A DNA stretch of 64,000 nucleotides from JADJNW01 sp964526645 (GCA_964526645.1 CAZGJN010000004.1:1-64000), one strand, 5' to 3'. Shown: positions 53,470-63,021, counted from the stretch's first letter. Notes: generated by a model not told the origin, from the sequence alone. Translations and numbers: made by a program.

Positions 53470-53488
53470 GATAAAGCAGTGCTTTATC
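53470..53488. promoter_or_regulatory. Perfect palindrome GATAAAGC-agt-GCTTTATC between divergent genes
   Basis: An 8-bp inverted repeat with a 3-base centre lies in the gap between the sensor kinase start (53337) and the thioredoxin-fold gene start (53531). It suits a dimeric regulator such as the REC-Crp protein of this locus; that is inference. It is not a canonical CRP or FNR box. Confidence 0.4.
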
Positions 53489-53530
53489 CCTTTTGTTCTA
53501 TTTCCAAATGAAAGGTTGTACTGGATAAAT

Positions 53531-53827
53531 ATGTTAAATCACCGGAATCATACACACCAATTAGAGATACTGGGTATCAAATCTTCCCGACAGATGCGGG
53601 CACTAAGGGACAATCTGGATCAGGCATTAGCGCACCTGAACTGGAAGGTGGAGGTGGTCACAGTAGAAGAATTGGATAGGCTACTCCGGTATGACATCAG
53701 CGGCATACCTGCGCTGGCGCTGAATGGTAGAGTTTTGTTTCAAAAAACAATACCCAGTGTGGAGGAATTAATCGTCCTGCTTTCTGATCTGATGCCTACT
53801 TCAAATGGCAATGGAAAAGCATCATAA
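53531..53827 (+). CDS. Thioredoxin-fold protein lacking the CxxC motif
   Basis: About 98 residues from the ATG at 53531; the frame is open to 53456, but the upstream part looks non-coding and holds the palindrome. HQLEILGIKSSRQMRALRDNLDQALAHLNW, then VEVVTVEELDRLLRYDISGIPALALNGRVLFQKTIPSVEELIVLL, matches the thioredoxin_3 pattern (redox-active disulfide protein 2), with the cis-Pro in SGIPAL. At the place of CPxC it has KSS, so it has no active disulfide. A role in binding rather than redox exchange is possible. It is divergent from the FixL-like kinase and convergent with lon. Confidence 0.65.
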   Translation: MLNHRNHTHQLEILGIKSSRQMRALRDNLDQALAHLNWKVEVVTVEELDRLLRYDISGIPALALNGRVLFQKTIPSVEELIVLLSDLMPTSNGNGKAS

Positions 53828-53837
53828 ACTACACCCT

Positions 53838-56243
53838 TTATTGAAGTGCCATTTTTAGTACTTCTTCCATGCTATTCACATAATGAAATTTCAAGCCTTT
53901 GATATAATCCGCTTTGATTTCGGCTATGTGCTTCTGATTATCCTTGCACAAGATGATTTCTTTCATGCCGGCACGCTTGGCTGCCAGGATTTTTTCTTTA
54001 ATACCGCCTACCGGTAGCACTTTACCACGCAGGGTGATTTCCCCAGTCATGGCTACATAAGGTTTTACGGGCTGCTTCGTGAGGGCAGATGTGAGGGCCG
54101 TCAGCATGGTGATCCCTGCTGACGGCCCATCTTTAGGAATAGCCCCTTCGGGAACGTGCAAGTGGATGTTGTAATTTTCAAAATAATCTGATGAAATACC
54201 CAATGCTTCACTCCTTGCTTTGATGAGGCTCAGGGCAGTACTCGCAGATTCTTTCATCACATCGCCCAGGTTGCCCGTAAGGGTGAGGTTGCCTTTTCCT
54301 TTGCTGAGGCTGCATTCCACAAAAAGAATTTCGCCGCCTACCTCTGTCCATGCCAATCCGACAGCTACACCTGGCGTTGGTTCCTCCTGGTACAAGTCAT
54401 GGCTAAAGCGTGTAGGCCCCAGGATAGCCGGTATTTCCTCAGCCTTGACCGCTACGTTGTAAGGCTCTTCCATCGCTACGTTTTTGGCGATATGCCGCAT
54501 CACCCCAGCAATTTCGCGGTTGAGCGAACGAACCCCCGATTCGCGGGTATATTCCTGTATAATTTTAGCAATCACATCCGCGCTGAGTTTGACATCCTTG
54601 GGTTTCAAACCATGCGACTCCAACTCCTTGGGAATCAAGTGCCGCTTGGCGATTTCTACTTTTTCTTCCAATGAATAGCCACTGATCTCAATGATTTCCA
54701 TCCGATCCAACAGCGCAGGTTGAATCGTGCTCAGTGAATTTGCGGTAGCAATAAACAGTACCTTTGACAGATCGTACTCTATCTCCAGGTAATTGTCATA
54801 AAAAGTTGTATTTTGCTCAGGATCAAGTACTTCTAATAAAGCAGAAGAGGGATCGCCCCGAAAATCCTTGCCTACTTTGTCAATCTCATCCAGTATAAAA
54901 ACAGGATTGCCGGAAGCAGCTTTTTTGAGCGATTGGATGATTCTGCCCGGCATAGCGCCGATGTACGTCTTGCGGTGTCCTCTGATCTCTGATTCATCAT
55001 GCAAGCCACCCAAAGACATCCTGACAAATTTGCGCTTCAGCGCTCTGGCGACGGACTTGCCCAGCGAGGTTTTGCCTACGCCCGGCGGTCCCACCAAGCA
55101 CAGGATCGGCGCTTTCATGTCGCCTTTGAGTTTTAGTACAGCGAGATGCTCCAGGATGCGTTCTTTTACTTTTTCCAGACCAAAATGATCTTGATCAAGT
55201 ACTTTTTTTACTCTTTTGAGGTCAAAATTATCTTTTGTGACTTCATCCCAGGGCAAGTCCAGCAATAATTCCAGGTAACTTACCTGTATGGCATACTCCG
55301 CTACCTGTGGATTCATCCGACGGAGCTTGTTGAGTTCTTTTTCAAAGATATCACTAACCGATTTAGCCCATTTTTTCTTTTTGGCGCGGAGTTCCATGGC
55401 AGCAATTTCTTCCTCTTGGGGGTTTTGCCCCAATTCCTCTTGGATTGTTTTTAACTGCTGGTTGAGGAAGTAATCCCGTTGTTGTTTTTCAAGGTCACCG
55501 CGTACTTTATTTTCTATTTGATCTTTGAGTTCCAATAATTGAAGCTCACCGTGCATTTGATGGAGAATCAGGTCTGCCTTTTCATGCAAATCATTGATTT
55601 CCAGTATTTGTTGTTTGATGTTAATTTTTGAACCCAGGTTGGAGGCAATAAAATTGAGCAAAAAAGAAGGGCTTTTAATATTGCGCAACATCACCGTAGC
55701 TTCTTGTGGGATGTTGGGCGAAAGCTCGATAATGTCGCGCGCCAGATCGAGAATAGACGAAACAATTGCTTCAAACTCCAGCTTCTTTTCGGGATTTTTA
55801 TAACTCAATACGCCGATTCGCCCCTCCATGTAAGGCCGCTCGCGGATGAGCTCAATCAAGGAGAAGCGCCGCCGCCCCTGAATAATAGCCGTAGTGCTGC
55901 CATCAGGCATTTTCAGGAGTTTTAGAATACGCGCAATGGTACCCACGGTGTATAAATCTTCGATATTTGGCTCTTCTACATTGCTGTCGCGCTGAGAGAG
56001 TACCGCGATCATCCTCCCGTGGTTGTAGGCGCGGTTGATCGCCTTGATGGACTTGTCGCGCCCTACCGTGATGGGAATCACAATGCCCGGAAAAAGCACC
56101 GTATTTTTGAGCGCCAATACAGGTAATACTTCGGGAAATACCTCGTCGTTCCTCGTCTCGTCATCTTCATCAATGGAAATCAGGGGCAGAAAGTCGCCAT
56201 CATCTTCAAATCGCTGCGGTGCATAAGAATATTCTTCAAACAT
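53838..56243 (-). CDS. lon: ATP-dependent protease Lon
   Basis: About 801 residues from the ATG at 56243; the frame reaches a TTG at 56258. LON substrate-recognition domain (VLPVLALKNTVLFPGIVIPITVGR), a coiled-coil arm (QLLELKDQIENKVRGDLEKQQRDYFLNQQLKTIQEELG), AAA+ module with Walker A GPPGVGKTSLGKSVA and Walker B FILDEIDKVG, and the protease domain with catalytic Ser in PKDGPSAGITM and Lys in GGIKEKILAAKRAG. All parts are intact. Lon degrades misfolded and regulatory proteins in the cytoplasm. It stands alone, ending 10 bases from the convergent thioredoxin-fold gene. Confidence 0.95.
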   Translation of the reverse strand: MFEEYSYAPQRFEDDGDFLPLISIDEDDETRNDEVFPEVLPVLALKNTVLFPGIVIPITVGRDKSIKAINRAYNHGRMIAVLSQRDSNVEEPNIEDLYTVGTIARILKLLKMPDGSTTAIIQGRRRFSLIELIRERPYMEGRIGVLSYKNPEKKLEFEAIVSSILDLARDIIELSPNIPQEATVMLRNIKSPSFLLNFIASNLGSKINIKQQILEINDLHEKADLILHQMHGELQLLELKDQIENKVRGDLEKQQRDYFLNQQLKTIQEELGQNPQEEEIAAMELRAKKKKWAKSVSDIFEKELNKLRRMNPQVAEYAIQVSYLELLLDLPWDEVTKDNFDLKRVKKVLDQDHFGLEKVKERILEHLAVLKLKGDMKAPILCLVGPPGVGKTSLGKSVARALKRKFVRMSLGGLHDESEIRGHRKTYIGAMPGRIIQSLKKAASGNPVFILDEIDKVGKDFRGDPSSALLEVLDPEQNTTFYDNYLEIEYDLSKVLFIATANSLSTIQPALLDRMEIIEISGYSLEEKVEIAKRHLIPKELESHGLKPKDVKLSADVIAKIIQEYTRESGVRSLNREIAGVMRHIAKNVAMEEPYNVAVKAEEIPAILGPTRFSHDLYQEEPTPGVAVGLAWTEVGGEILFVECSLSKGKGNLTLTGNLGDVMKESASTALSLIKARSEALGISSDYFENYNIHLHVPEGAIPKDGPSAGITMLTALTSALTKQPVKPYVAMTGEITLRGKVLPVGGIKEKILAAKRAGMKEIILCKDNQKHIAEIKADYIKGLKFHYVNSMEEVLKMALQ

Positions 56244-56423
56244 ACGCTTCTTCTCCAAGTGTTAAAAATTGCTGATATGATCTGTTCAGGTGAAAATTAT
56301 TCAACTCTGTTAACAATGTCAAGATGTCAGGAAAATAAATTTCTATATCGTTTCTGCATAGGTCAATTTCCGTGCCACAGTAGAAAACTAACTTTTTAAT
56401 TTCGTTTTCAGACAAAAAGGCAG

Positions 56424-57209
56424 TTAAACATTGATTTTTCCTTCAAACACCAATTGAGTCGGTCCACAAAGCCAGATATTTTTAAAACCCTGCCCGCTCG
56501 GTTCGAATCGCACTTCCAGCTTGCCGCCCTTTGTGTGAATAGGAATTGAACGCAGGGATGCATCACTTTGGTACAAATACTGGGCAATCGCTGCTGCTGT
56601 CACTCCTGTGCCACAGGAGAGGGTTTCATCTTCCACGCCTCGCTCATAAGTGGCCACCCGGATGCCTGTCGGACTTGGTTCTACAAAATTCACATTGGTA
56701 CCTTCGGATTTGAAACGCTCGGAATAGCGCACTGCGCGCCCTTCTGCTACCACGTCTATGGCATTGATATCCGTTACAAACTGCACATAATGCGGCGATC
56801 CCGTGTTTAAATAAAAATAGTTTTGCCCCGACTCCACGGTGTGCACATCGCTCATCTTGAGTTCTACCCACCCATCGGCTGAGGTACGTGCTTCGTGCGC
56901 GCCATCCACTGCCAGGAAGAAGGCTTTTTCTTGGATGAGTCCTAATTTTTGGGCGAAAGCCACAATGCACCTGCCGCCATTGCCACACATCGAACTTTCG
57001 CGGCCATCAGCGTTGAAATAGAGCATCTCAAAATCGTAGCCTGCTCGTTTTTGCAACAAAATAAGTCCGTCTGCGCCGATGCCAAAACGGCGGTGGCACA
57101 GTTTTTCAATGCGGGAGGTATCCTCCTTGGTCAGGTACATTGCCTCGCGTTGGTCTATAAGAATAAAATCATTGCCTGTACCCTGATATTTAAAAAATGG
57201 TATTGTCAT
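56424..57209 (-). CDS. dapF: Diaminopimelate epimerase
   Basis: A 261-residue, PLP-independent racemase converting LL- to meso-diaminopimelate for lysine and peptidoglycan synthesis. Both catalytic cysteines are present: Cys75 in SSMCGNGGRC and Cys199 in ETLSCGTGVTA. The opening FFKYQGTGNDFILID and the GTNVNFV segment are canonical. Meso-DAP is the residue the OmpA-type domain in this window is expected to grip. It is apparently a single gene, with a small membrane-protein gene 71 bases upstream on the same strand. Confidence 0.95.
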   Translation of the reverse strand: MTIPFFKYQGTGNDFILIDQREAMYLTKEDTSRIEKLCHRRFGIGADGLILLQKRAGYDFEMLYFNADGRESSMCGNGGRCIVAFAQKLGLIQEKAFFLAVDGAHEARTSADGWVELKMSDVHTVESGQNYFYLNTGSPHYVQFVTDINAIDVVAEGRAVRYSERFKSEGTNVNFVEPSPTGIRVATYERGVEDETLSCGTGVTAAAIAQYLYQSDASLRSIPIHTKGGKLEVRFEPSGQGFKNIWLCGPTQLVFEGKINV

Positions 57210-57280
57210 ATTTTTATTACTTTGCGCAATAGCGCTGAACAGATTTGGTAAGGGTTTAAATTTTAATATCGTTTTTTCTT

Positions 57281-57502
57281 TTACTTCAAACTGTCACTTT
57301 TTGTTTCAATTTTGGAAGAATCTTGCACGGTGGATGAAGGGGCTTGGATGGTGGATGGATTGAACGGAATGCCCAGCATCCAGTGCCGCAGCACAATGAC
57401 ACCTACAAAAAATAGAATGATGCCAAGACTGATATAAGAAAAACGCCAGCCCCAGATATTACCTGAAGGAGCATCATTGGTATGGTTGTTTGAATCCTTC
57501 AT
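57281..57502 (-). CDS. Small single-pass membrane protein, unknown
   Basis: 73 residues: a polar Asn/His/Ser-rich start, one transmembrane helix at about 23-42 (SYISLGIILFFVGVIVLRHW), then a Ser/Thr/Pro-rich tail of about 30 residues (IQAPSSTVQDSSKIETKSDSLK). I recognise no family. Tiny proteins of this layout often precede dapF-like genes in Bacteroidota only by chance. Coding nature is supported by the clean membrane helix, an A-rich ribosome-entry region and the lack of any overlapping gene; still, it could be spurious. Confidence 0.5.
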   Translation of the reverse strand: MKDSNNHTNDAPSGNIWGWRFSYISLGIILFFVGVIVLRHWMLGIPFNPSTIQAPSSTVQDSSKIETKSDSLK

Positions 57503-57753
57503 CGTTTTTGCTTTTATAAAATAAAAATAATTAGATCAATTGTTTCAAAACAGTATAGCTCGGCAAAATTTGAAAACTGCGAGCGGCGTAACGAGGTAAA
57601 ACCAAAACATTAAATGTTAAAATTAGCCGAATAAAGGTATCGTTTCGTCAGAAATATCGAAATTAATTTCTCCAAAATTACGTTATTTGAAAGTGTTCTT
57701 TATTTTTTAAGCTGACTGAAAAAAATTCCTGGAAATAAAATGTTCCTGGCTTT

Positions 57754-59187
57754 ATGAAGCAAATCCTAATAGTCGTTCTAAGCTCTTTGCTAAGTGCATT
57801 GGCCGCAGTGATGATTTATCGGTGGGTAGAGCAGCCGCAGGAAGTGATTATCAGAGAGCCAGCGCCGGCTACTTATGCCAATATGGGCAGAGACCCCCTG
57901 GATGTTCCGCTGCGCACTTTTCTTTCATCGGCACCGACCAATTTCACAAAAGCTGCCGAAGCGGTAACGCCTGCCGTAGTAAATATAAAAACGACCCAAT
58001 CGAACAGCAGTTTTGATTTCTGGGGCAGTGGCGCTTATAGCACTTCATCAGGATCGGGCGTGATCGTTTCGCAGGATGGTTATATCGTGACGAACAACCA
58101 TGTCATTGAAGATGGCAATAAAATAGGAGTCACTCTGAACGATAAGCGTGAATTCGAGGCGACACTCATTGGTACGGACCCCAGCACAGACCTTGCTGTT
58201 TTAAAAATTAATGGCGAACGACTTCCCTACCTCCGCTTTGGTAATTCCGATTCGCTGCACGTTGGAGAGTGGGTCTTGGCCGTAGGCAATCCTTTCAACC
58301 TCGAATCTACCGTCACAGCGGGCATCGTGAGTGCCAAAGGAAGGAGCATTGATATTCTGGAAGGGCAAGATCGGATTGAATCTTTTATCCAAACTGATGC
58401 CGCTGTCAATCCCGGCAATAGTGGCGGTGCGCTGGTCAATACCAACGGAGAGTTAATCGGCATTAATACCGCCATCATTACGCGCTCAGGGCGTTATGAA
58501 GGGTACTCTTTTGCTGTGCCTTCCAATCTGGTGCGCAAAGTAATTAAAGACCTGCGCGATTATGGTATCGTCCAACGCGGCATGCTCGGTGTTTTTATTG
58601 ATAAAATGACTACAGAACGGGCAGAAAAGTTGGGTTTGAAGGCAATTGAGGGCGTTTACATCACTCGCGTAAGCCCCGGTAGTGGCGCCGATGATGCAGG
58701 TATCCAAAAAGGCGATGTCATCATTGCCATTAATGGCGTAAAAACCAAAACAGTACCCGAAATGCAAGAACAGATAGGTCGCTACAGACCTGGCAACACC
58801 ATCAGTGTAGAATTTATACGCGAAGGAAAAGCTAAAATAGCCAATGTGGTGCTGAAAAATAAGAGTAATAACATTACCCTTGCCGCTTCGGCTGAACAAG
58901 AGGACATTCTGAAAGACTTAGGATTGGAATTGCGCGACCTGAACAAAGAGGAAACACGCCGACTGGGCGTCAATGGCATAAAGGTTGTCAGTATTTACAG
59001 AGGTAGCAAAATAGAACGTACAAATATGGAACCCGGTTTTATCATCACCAAAATAGGCGATGCAAAAGTCCGAAGCGTAGCGGAGTTTATTCAGGAACTG
59101 AAAAATACCAAGGGGAAAGTAATGCTGGAAGGTTTGTACGAAGATTATCCTGGGGAGTACTACTACGCCTTCGCTTTAGATTCTTGA
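57754..59187 (+). CDS. DegP/HtrA-type periplasmic serine protease
   Basis: 477 residues. An N-terminal signal/anchor (1-23) precedes a trypsin-like domain with the full triad: His116 in TNNHVIED, Asp146 in DPSTDLAVLKI and Ser223 in NPGNSGGALVN. Two PDZ domains follow (about 275-370: RGMLGVFIDKMTTERAEKLGL, and about 385-470: LGLELRDLNKEETRRLGVNGIKV). That makes it a Do-type protease/chaperone handling misfolded envelope proteins. The long regulatory LA loop of E. coli DegP is short here. It lies 46 bases before the kelch-like gene on the same strand; co-transcription is possible. Confidence 0.92.
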   Translation: MKQILIVVLSSLLSALAAVMIYRWVEQPQEVIIREPAPATYANMGRDPLDVPLRTFLSSAPTNFTKAAEAVTPAVVNIKTTQSNSSFDFWGSGAYSTSSGSGVIVSQDGYIVTNNHVIEDGNKIGVTLNDKREFEATLIGTDPSTDLAVLKINGERLPYLRFGNSDSLHVGEWVLAVGNPFNLESTVTAGIVSAKGRSIDILEGQDRIESFIQTDAAVNPGNSGGALVNTNGELIGINTAIITRSGRYEGYSFAVPSNLVRKVIKDLRDYGIVQRGMLGVFIDKMTTERAEKLGLKAIEGVYITRVSPGSGADDAGIQKGDVIIAINGVKTKTVPEMQEQIGRYRPGNTISVEFIREGKAKIANVVLKNKSNNITLAASAEQEDILKDLGLELRDLNKEETRRLGVNGIKVVSIYRGSKIERTNMEPGFIITKIGDAKVRSVAEFIQELKNTKGKVMLEGLYEDYPGEYYYAFALDS

Positions 59188-59233
59188 CGGATTCGCTTGT
59201 ACTTTTCAAAAAAGGGAATTGTAAATACCATAG

Positions 59234-60019
59234 ATGAAACGATCCATTACTCTCATCTTTTATTTGTTGCTACCTGCTGCCATGATTGCCCAGCCACATC
59301 CCGATTTGCCCAAAGAGGCGTATCAGCTTTATCCCAATTTGAGCCAGATGTATGGCTTTGCAGTTGGAAAATCGGATAATAACTTCCTCATCTTCGGCGG
59401 CAAAATAAAATCGGAGGTACCAGAGCTTTATGCGGCGGATTTTCCCAACCTCGAAATCATTCTGGTAGATTTGGGGCGAAAACGCGCTACAGCGTTTTCG
59501 AGCGGCAATTTGGAAGGAATTCTTGGCGAGCACATGGCTACTTCCGGGCTGGCTTATTTCCAAAAAGGCAATACGCTTTACCTCATGGGGGGCTACGGCT
59601 ACAGCGAGACGCACCGCCAGTACATGACTTTCCCATACCTTACTGCCATTGAAGTGAAAGAAACAATCGCGGCGCTGCTCAAAGGCGAAAATCCAGTTGC
59701 ACATTTCTATCAAATTTGTGATGAGCGGATCGCTATTTTTGATGGGATATTGGATTATAATGGCGATGAGTTTTTTCTGATCAACGGCAAATATGCCTAT
59801 AAACTGCAGCCTTTTGATAATGAACCTTATTATTTTGAAGAGTCACGAGAAGGGGAAGCCCATACTTTTAAAATAGGCGGCACGCTCAAACAGCTTCAGC
59901 TCAAAGATTTTAAAACCTGGTACGACGCGGGCGAACTCCGCAATTACTACGGACCTTTGTTGCCAGAAAAAATTGATCAGGCGGTGGAAAAAACCATCCA
60001 GAAAAAAATTAATCAATAA
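59234..60019 (+). CDS. Exported kelch-like protein of unknown function
   Basis: 261 residues with a signal peptide (1-19, LIFYLLLPAAMIAQ). The body has kelch-like beta-strand pairs, as in YGFAVGKSDNNFLIFGGK, then NTLYLMGGYGYSETHRQYMTF and FDGILDYNGDEFFLINGKYAYKL. A full six- or seven-bladed propeller would need more residues, so this may be a partial propeller or an unusual variant. The C-terminus is charged and lacks a T9SS tail, and there is no lipobox. It is probably periplasmic. I cannot name a function. It follows the DegP-type gene by 46 bases, which hints at envelope quality control. Confidence 0.6.
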   Translation: MKRSITLIFYLLLPAAMIAQPHPDLPKEAYQLYPNLSQMYGFAVGKSDNNFLIFGGKIKSEVPELYAADFPNLEIILVDLGRKRATAFSSGNLEGILGEHMATSGLAYFQKGNTLYLMGGYGYSETHRQYMTFPYLTAIEVKETIAALLKGENPVAHFYQICDERIAIFDGILDYNGDEFFLINGKYAYKLQPFDNEPYYFEESREGEAHTFKIGGTLKQLQLKDFKTWYDAGELRNYYGPLLPEKIDQAVEKTIQKKINQ

Positions 60020-60167
60020 CAACGACAAAAATCACTCCTCAAGCCTGACAAACATCATCCAATAGCAAAAAAAACGAGCTTACATTTATACCTGAATCAG
60101 ATATTCTCAGAAATATCATGGTCAATTGGGTGTTCAATTTTTGTAAAGCCGGTACGATGCCGGCATG

Positions 60168-60196
60168 CTGTCGCCTCCTGTTGTTGGATGCGACAG
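60168..60196 (+). terminator. Terminator after the kelch-like gene
   Basis: The 7-bp stem CTGTCGC/GCGACAG (60168-60174, 60190-60196) with a 15-base loop is followed by TTTTTTATTTT. A second palindrome, GCCGG-N7-CCGGC (60148-60164), lies just before it. It is oriented for the rightward genes. Confidence 0.75.
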
Positions 60197-60200
60197 TTTT

Positions 60201-61364
60201 TTATTTTCGAGAACTGGCAGAAGCGTTTGGCGTTGTATTTTTATGCAATCGGAGTTTCAGGGCAGCGCGCATTTTATCATAAATCGCCGTATTTTCGTAT
60301 AAACCCGCGAATAACTCCGCCCCAGGGCCATAAGCAAAAACGGGAATCAAGGCAGCCGTATGCTTGTCGGTAGTGAAAGCCCCTTTAATGTCCCCCATGT
60401 TTGAGCCCGGATTGATCGCGTAGCCGCCGGTTTCATGATCAGCTGTGATGATGACGAGTGTTTCGCCATCTTCTTTGGCAAACTCAAGAATAGCGCCAAT
60501 TGCTTTATCAAAATCAAGCATCTCGGAAATGATGTAATCAGAATCATTGCCGTGCCCACCCCAGTCAATCTGCGAGCTTTCTACCATCAAAAAGAAGCCT
60601 TTATTACTTTGTTTTTCCAGAAAAATAGGGGCGAGCTTACAAGCAGGTACTAAATAATCCCTGCCTTGATCTGCTTTCAAGGGTTCTGCATCGGCAGTGA
60701 AATAAGCCAAGTTTTTGTCAAAATCAACTTTTATGGCACTCAGCTCTTCTTTGAAATAATCAGAAACAAAGTAACCTTTGGCTTCCAACTCTTTGTACAA
60801 ATTGCGGTTGTCTTTTTCCCTGCGATCAAAATATTTTTTGCCACCGCCGATAAAAAGGTCAATATCCGTTTTGAGAAAATCCTCTGCAATATCTTGCATA
60901 TCAGCCCTGGATTTTACATGCGCGATGAAAGAAGCCGGTGTAGCATGCGTGATGGAAGAAGTTGCTACCAAGCCCGTAGCCATTCCCTCTTTTTCTACTT
61001 CTTCCAAAATAGTTTCCACAGGCATACTGTCTTGATTCACCCCGATAGCACCGTTGTAAGTTTTTACGCCACAGGCAAAAGCGGTAGCACCAGCGGCAGA
61101 GTCTGTGATCAAATCATTGGAGGCATAAGATTTGTGTAATCCTACTACTGGAAACTGTTCAAAATTCAGCTTATTCCCATTGGAGTACATGGCTGCCGAA
61201 ATTTGGGTCAAGCCCATTCCATCTCCAATCAGTAAGATGATATTTTTGGGATACTTAGATAGCCGGATGGGTTCAGGCGTGCTGCCTACACCGCCACTTT
61301 GGGGATAATGATTGCAAGCAGTGAGCAATAATAAGCATATGAGAGGACAAATCAGCTTTTTCAT
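60201..61364 (-). CDS. Alkaline phosphatase, lipoprotein form
   Basis: 387 residues of the PhoA superfamily. The N-terminal signal has the lipobox LLTAC with Cys17, so it is anchored by lipid in the envelope. Zinc/magnesium motifs are complete: IILLIGDGMG (Asp48), nucleophile Ser89 in LITDSAAGATAF, THATPASFIAH, SSQIDWGGHGND and ITADHETGG. The insert and crown domains are reduced compared with mammalian enzymes. It releases phosphate from organic monoesters, useful when phosphate is scarce. No Pho-box-like repeat was noticed. The preceding dprA gene on the same strand ends 16 bases away from its start. Confidence 0.9.
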   Translation of the reverse strand: MKKLICPLICLLLLTACNHYPQSGGVGSTPEPIRLSKYPKNIILLIGDGMGLTQISAAMYSNGNKLNFEQFPVVGLHKSYASNDLITDSAAGATAFACGVKTYNGAIGVNQDSMPVETILEEVEKEGMATGLVATSSITHATPASFIAHVKSRADMQDIAEDFLKTDIDLFIGGGKKYFDRREKDNRNLYKELEAKGYFVSDYFKEELSAIKVDFDKNLAYFTADAEPLKADQGRDYLVPACKLAPIFLEKQSNKGFFLMVESSQIDWGGHGNDSDYIISEMLDFDKAIGAILEFAKEDGETLVIITADHETGGYAINPGSNMGDIKGAFTTDKHTAALIPVFAYGPGAELFAGLYENTAIYDKMRAALKLRLHKNTTPNASASSRK

Positions 61365-61379
61365 ATCTTTTTTATAAAA

Positions 61380-62474
61380 TTATACCAATACATAACGCTT
61401 ACCGGGGAGTGATCTTAAAACACCTTTAAATTCTAAATTCAAAAGTGTATTGGCAAGTTCACTGCTGGAAGTTCGGGTTTCGAGCAGTAATTGATCAATG
61501 CCGAGTGCTTCTTTTTGGTGCAACAAAGCTACTATTATTTTTTCTTCCTCCGATAACTCAACGAAAAGTTGTTGTTGAATTTGTTTTTGAGCATCCAATT
61601 CTTGCCAACGCATCACGTAGGCAATATCGGCGGCGCTTTCAATCAGGGCTGCCTTGTGTGTTTTGATCAGGTGGTTACATCCCTGCGATTGCTTGTCTTT
61701 GACCCTGCCCGGTATCGCAAAAACATCTTTGTTGTACTCATTTGCCATGTGTGCTGTAATCATAGAACCCCCTTTGATGCCCGTTTCTATCACGATTAGG
61801 GCATCGCATAAGCCGGCTATAATCCGGTTGCGCATGGGGAAATTCCGCGGATCGAGTTTGGTATGGCTGGGGTATTCGGTTAGCAAGCCCCCATTTAACA
61901 CCATTTTGTCTGCCAGATGGCGATGTTGAGGTGGGTACAACTGGTCGAAACCATGCCCCAGAGCGCCCAGCGTCGGGATGCCCAGTTCTACACATTTTTT
62001 GTGCGCTGCGGCATCAATACCGAAAGCTAAACCACTCAAAATCAACACATCATAACGCTGAAGCCCTTCTACGATCTCTTCGCAAAGACCAAGCCCTTGT
62101 GGTGTAGGTTTTCTTGTACCGACGATGGATACTATGCGCGGGGCATTCAAATTAGCTGTCCCTTTGTAATACAACAGCACCGGGCTATCCTGGTAGTGTT
62201 TTAAGCGCGAAGGGTAGGTATCATCCAGATAAAACAAGCTTCGGATATTATTTTTTTCTAAAAACTGCAGCTCTGTTTCTGCTGCTGCAAGGGCATCGCT
62301 ATTGCAAATATTAGCTACAGTTCGCTCTCCAATGTCTGGAATTTTTAGGAGCTCTCTTTTTTTTGCCTTAAAAACAGCTTCCGCACTGCCGCAATAGCTG
62401 ATTAGCGTGCGCGCTGTGATAGCCCCCACCAAGGGAATGCGCGTAATTGCTATATGATACAGAGAATCGTTCAT
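61380..62474 (-). CDS. dprA: DNA-processing protein A
   Basis: About 364 residues from the ATG at 62474; the frame can be extended to a TTG at 62519. An N-terminal SAM-like helical domain (VGAITARTLISYCGSAEAVF) precedes the Rossmann-like DprA core: VGTRKPTPQGLGLCEEIV, LILSGLAFGIDAAAHKKC, TLGALGHGFDQLYPPQHR, PMRNRIIAGLCDALIVIETGIKGGSMITA and VFAIPG. A C-terminal winged-helix-like DML1 domain follows. DprA loads RecA on incoming single-stranded DNA in natural transformation. It starts a leftward pair with the alkaline phosphatase. Confidence 0.93.
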   Translation of the reverse strand: MNDSLYHIAITRIPLVGAITARTLISYCGSAEAVFKAKKRELLKIPDIGERTVANICNSDALAAAETELQFLEKNNIRSLFYLDDTYPSRLKHYQDSPVLLYYKGTANLNAPRIVSIVGTRKPTPQGLGLCEEIVEGLQRYDVLILSGLAFGIDAAAHKKCVELGIPTLGALGHGFDQLYPPQHRHLADKMVLNGGLLTEYPSHTKLDPRNFPMRNRIIAGLCDALIVIETGIKGGSMITAHMANEYNKDVFAIPGRVKDKQSQGCNHLIKTHKAALIESAADIAYVMRWQELDAQKQIQQQLFVELSEEEKIIVALLHQKEALGIDQLLLETRTSSSELANTLLNLEFKGVLRSLPGKRYVLV

Positions 62475-62923
62475 CACGCCACTGGGTGTAATTATTTTCT
62501 TTGGACGCAAAAACTTCAAATAGTCTCACTTTTTTGGCGGTAAAAAAGGCAAATGCAGTTTATGAAAGCAAAGTAGAGGCTTTCCAGCCCAATATTTTTT
62601 ATTTTTTTCTAATTTTTTTGAAACATTTTGAAGAGAGGAGAGTAAAAAAGAAGCTATTCAAAACACTGTTTTTTTATTTTTTTACTTTAAAAAATTGATT
62701 TTCAGGTTTTTGATAAAAAAAGAAAAGATTTAATTGGTGCAGTAAAGTTTTAAATTGTACTTATTTTCGGCATCCATCGCACCGATATTTGTATCATCAA
62801 AAGCAAAGAACGAAAAATAGCAACTAATAAATCATAAACGAAAACGACCTACTAACAACAACTTTTTAAAGACGACGACTTACTATCAACAAAATTGTAA
62901 TCCCACGAGCAGATTATAATCTC

Positions 62924-62995
62924 ATGAAAGACTTAGGGGATATCAAAGGATATCCTTTTTTTTGGTATGTAGATAGCCTCTCAAAGCTCATTTAG
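62924..62995 (+). CDS. Possible 23-residue small protein or leader peptide
   Basis: An ATG at 62924 opens 23 codons (MKDLGDIKGYPFFWYVDSL, then SKLI) ending in TAG one base before a strong terminator. The product has an aromatic, mildly hydrophobic centre. The first terminator hairpin lies inside the reading frame, so ribosome passage could interfere with folding, as in attenuation. It may equally be chance within a non-coding RNA. I do not recognise the peptide. Confidence 0.3.
   Translation: MKDLGDIKGYPFFWYVDSLSKLI
62938..62955 (+). terminator. First of two tandem terminator-like hairpins
   Basis: The 7-bp stem GGATATC/GATATCC with loop AAAG is followed by eight T (62956-62963). It sits inside the 23-codon ORF. 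Confidence 0.65.
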
Positions 62996-62996
62996 G

Positions 62997-63021
62997 AACC
63001 GGTTAGCCGATCTAACCGGTT
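62997..63021 (+). terminator. Second tandem terminator
   Basis: The perfect 10-bp stem AACCGGTTAG/CTAACCGGTT with a 5-base loop (CCGAT) is followed by a run of T. It starts one base after the small ORF stop. Confidence 0.85.
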
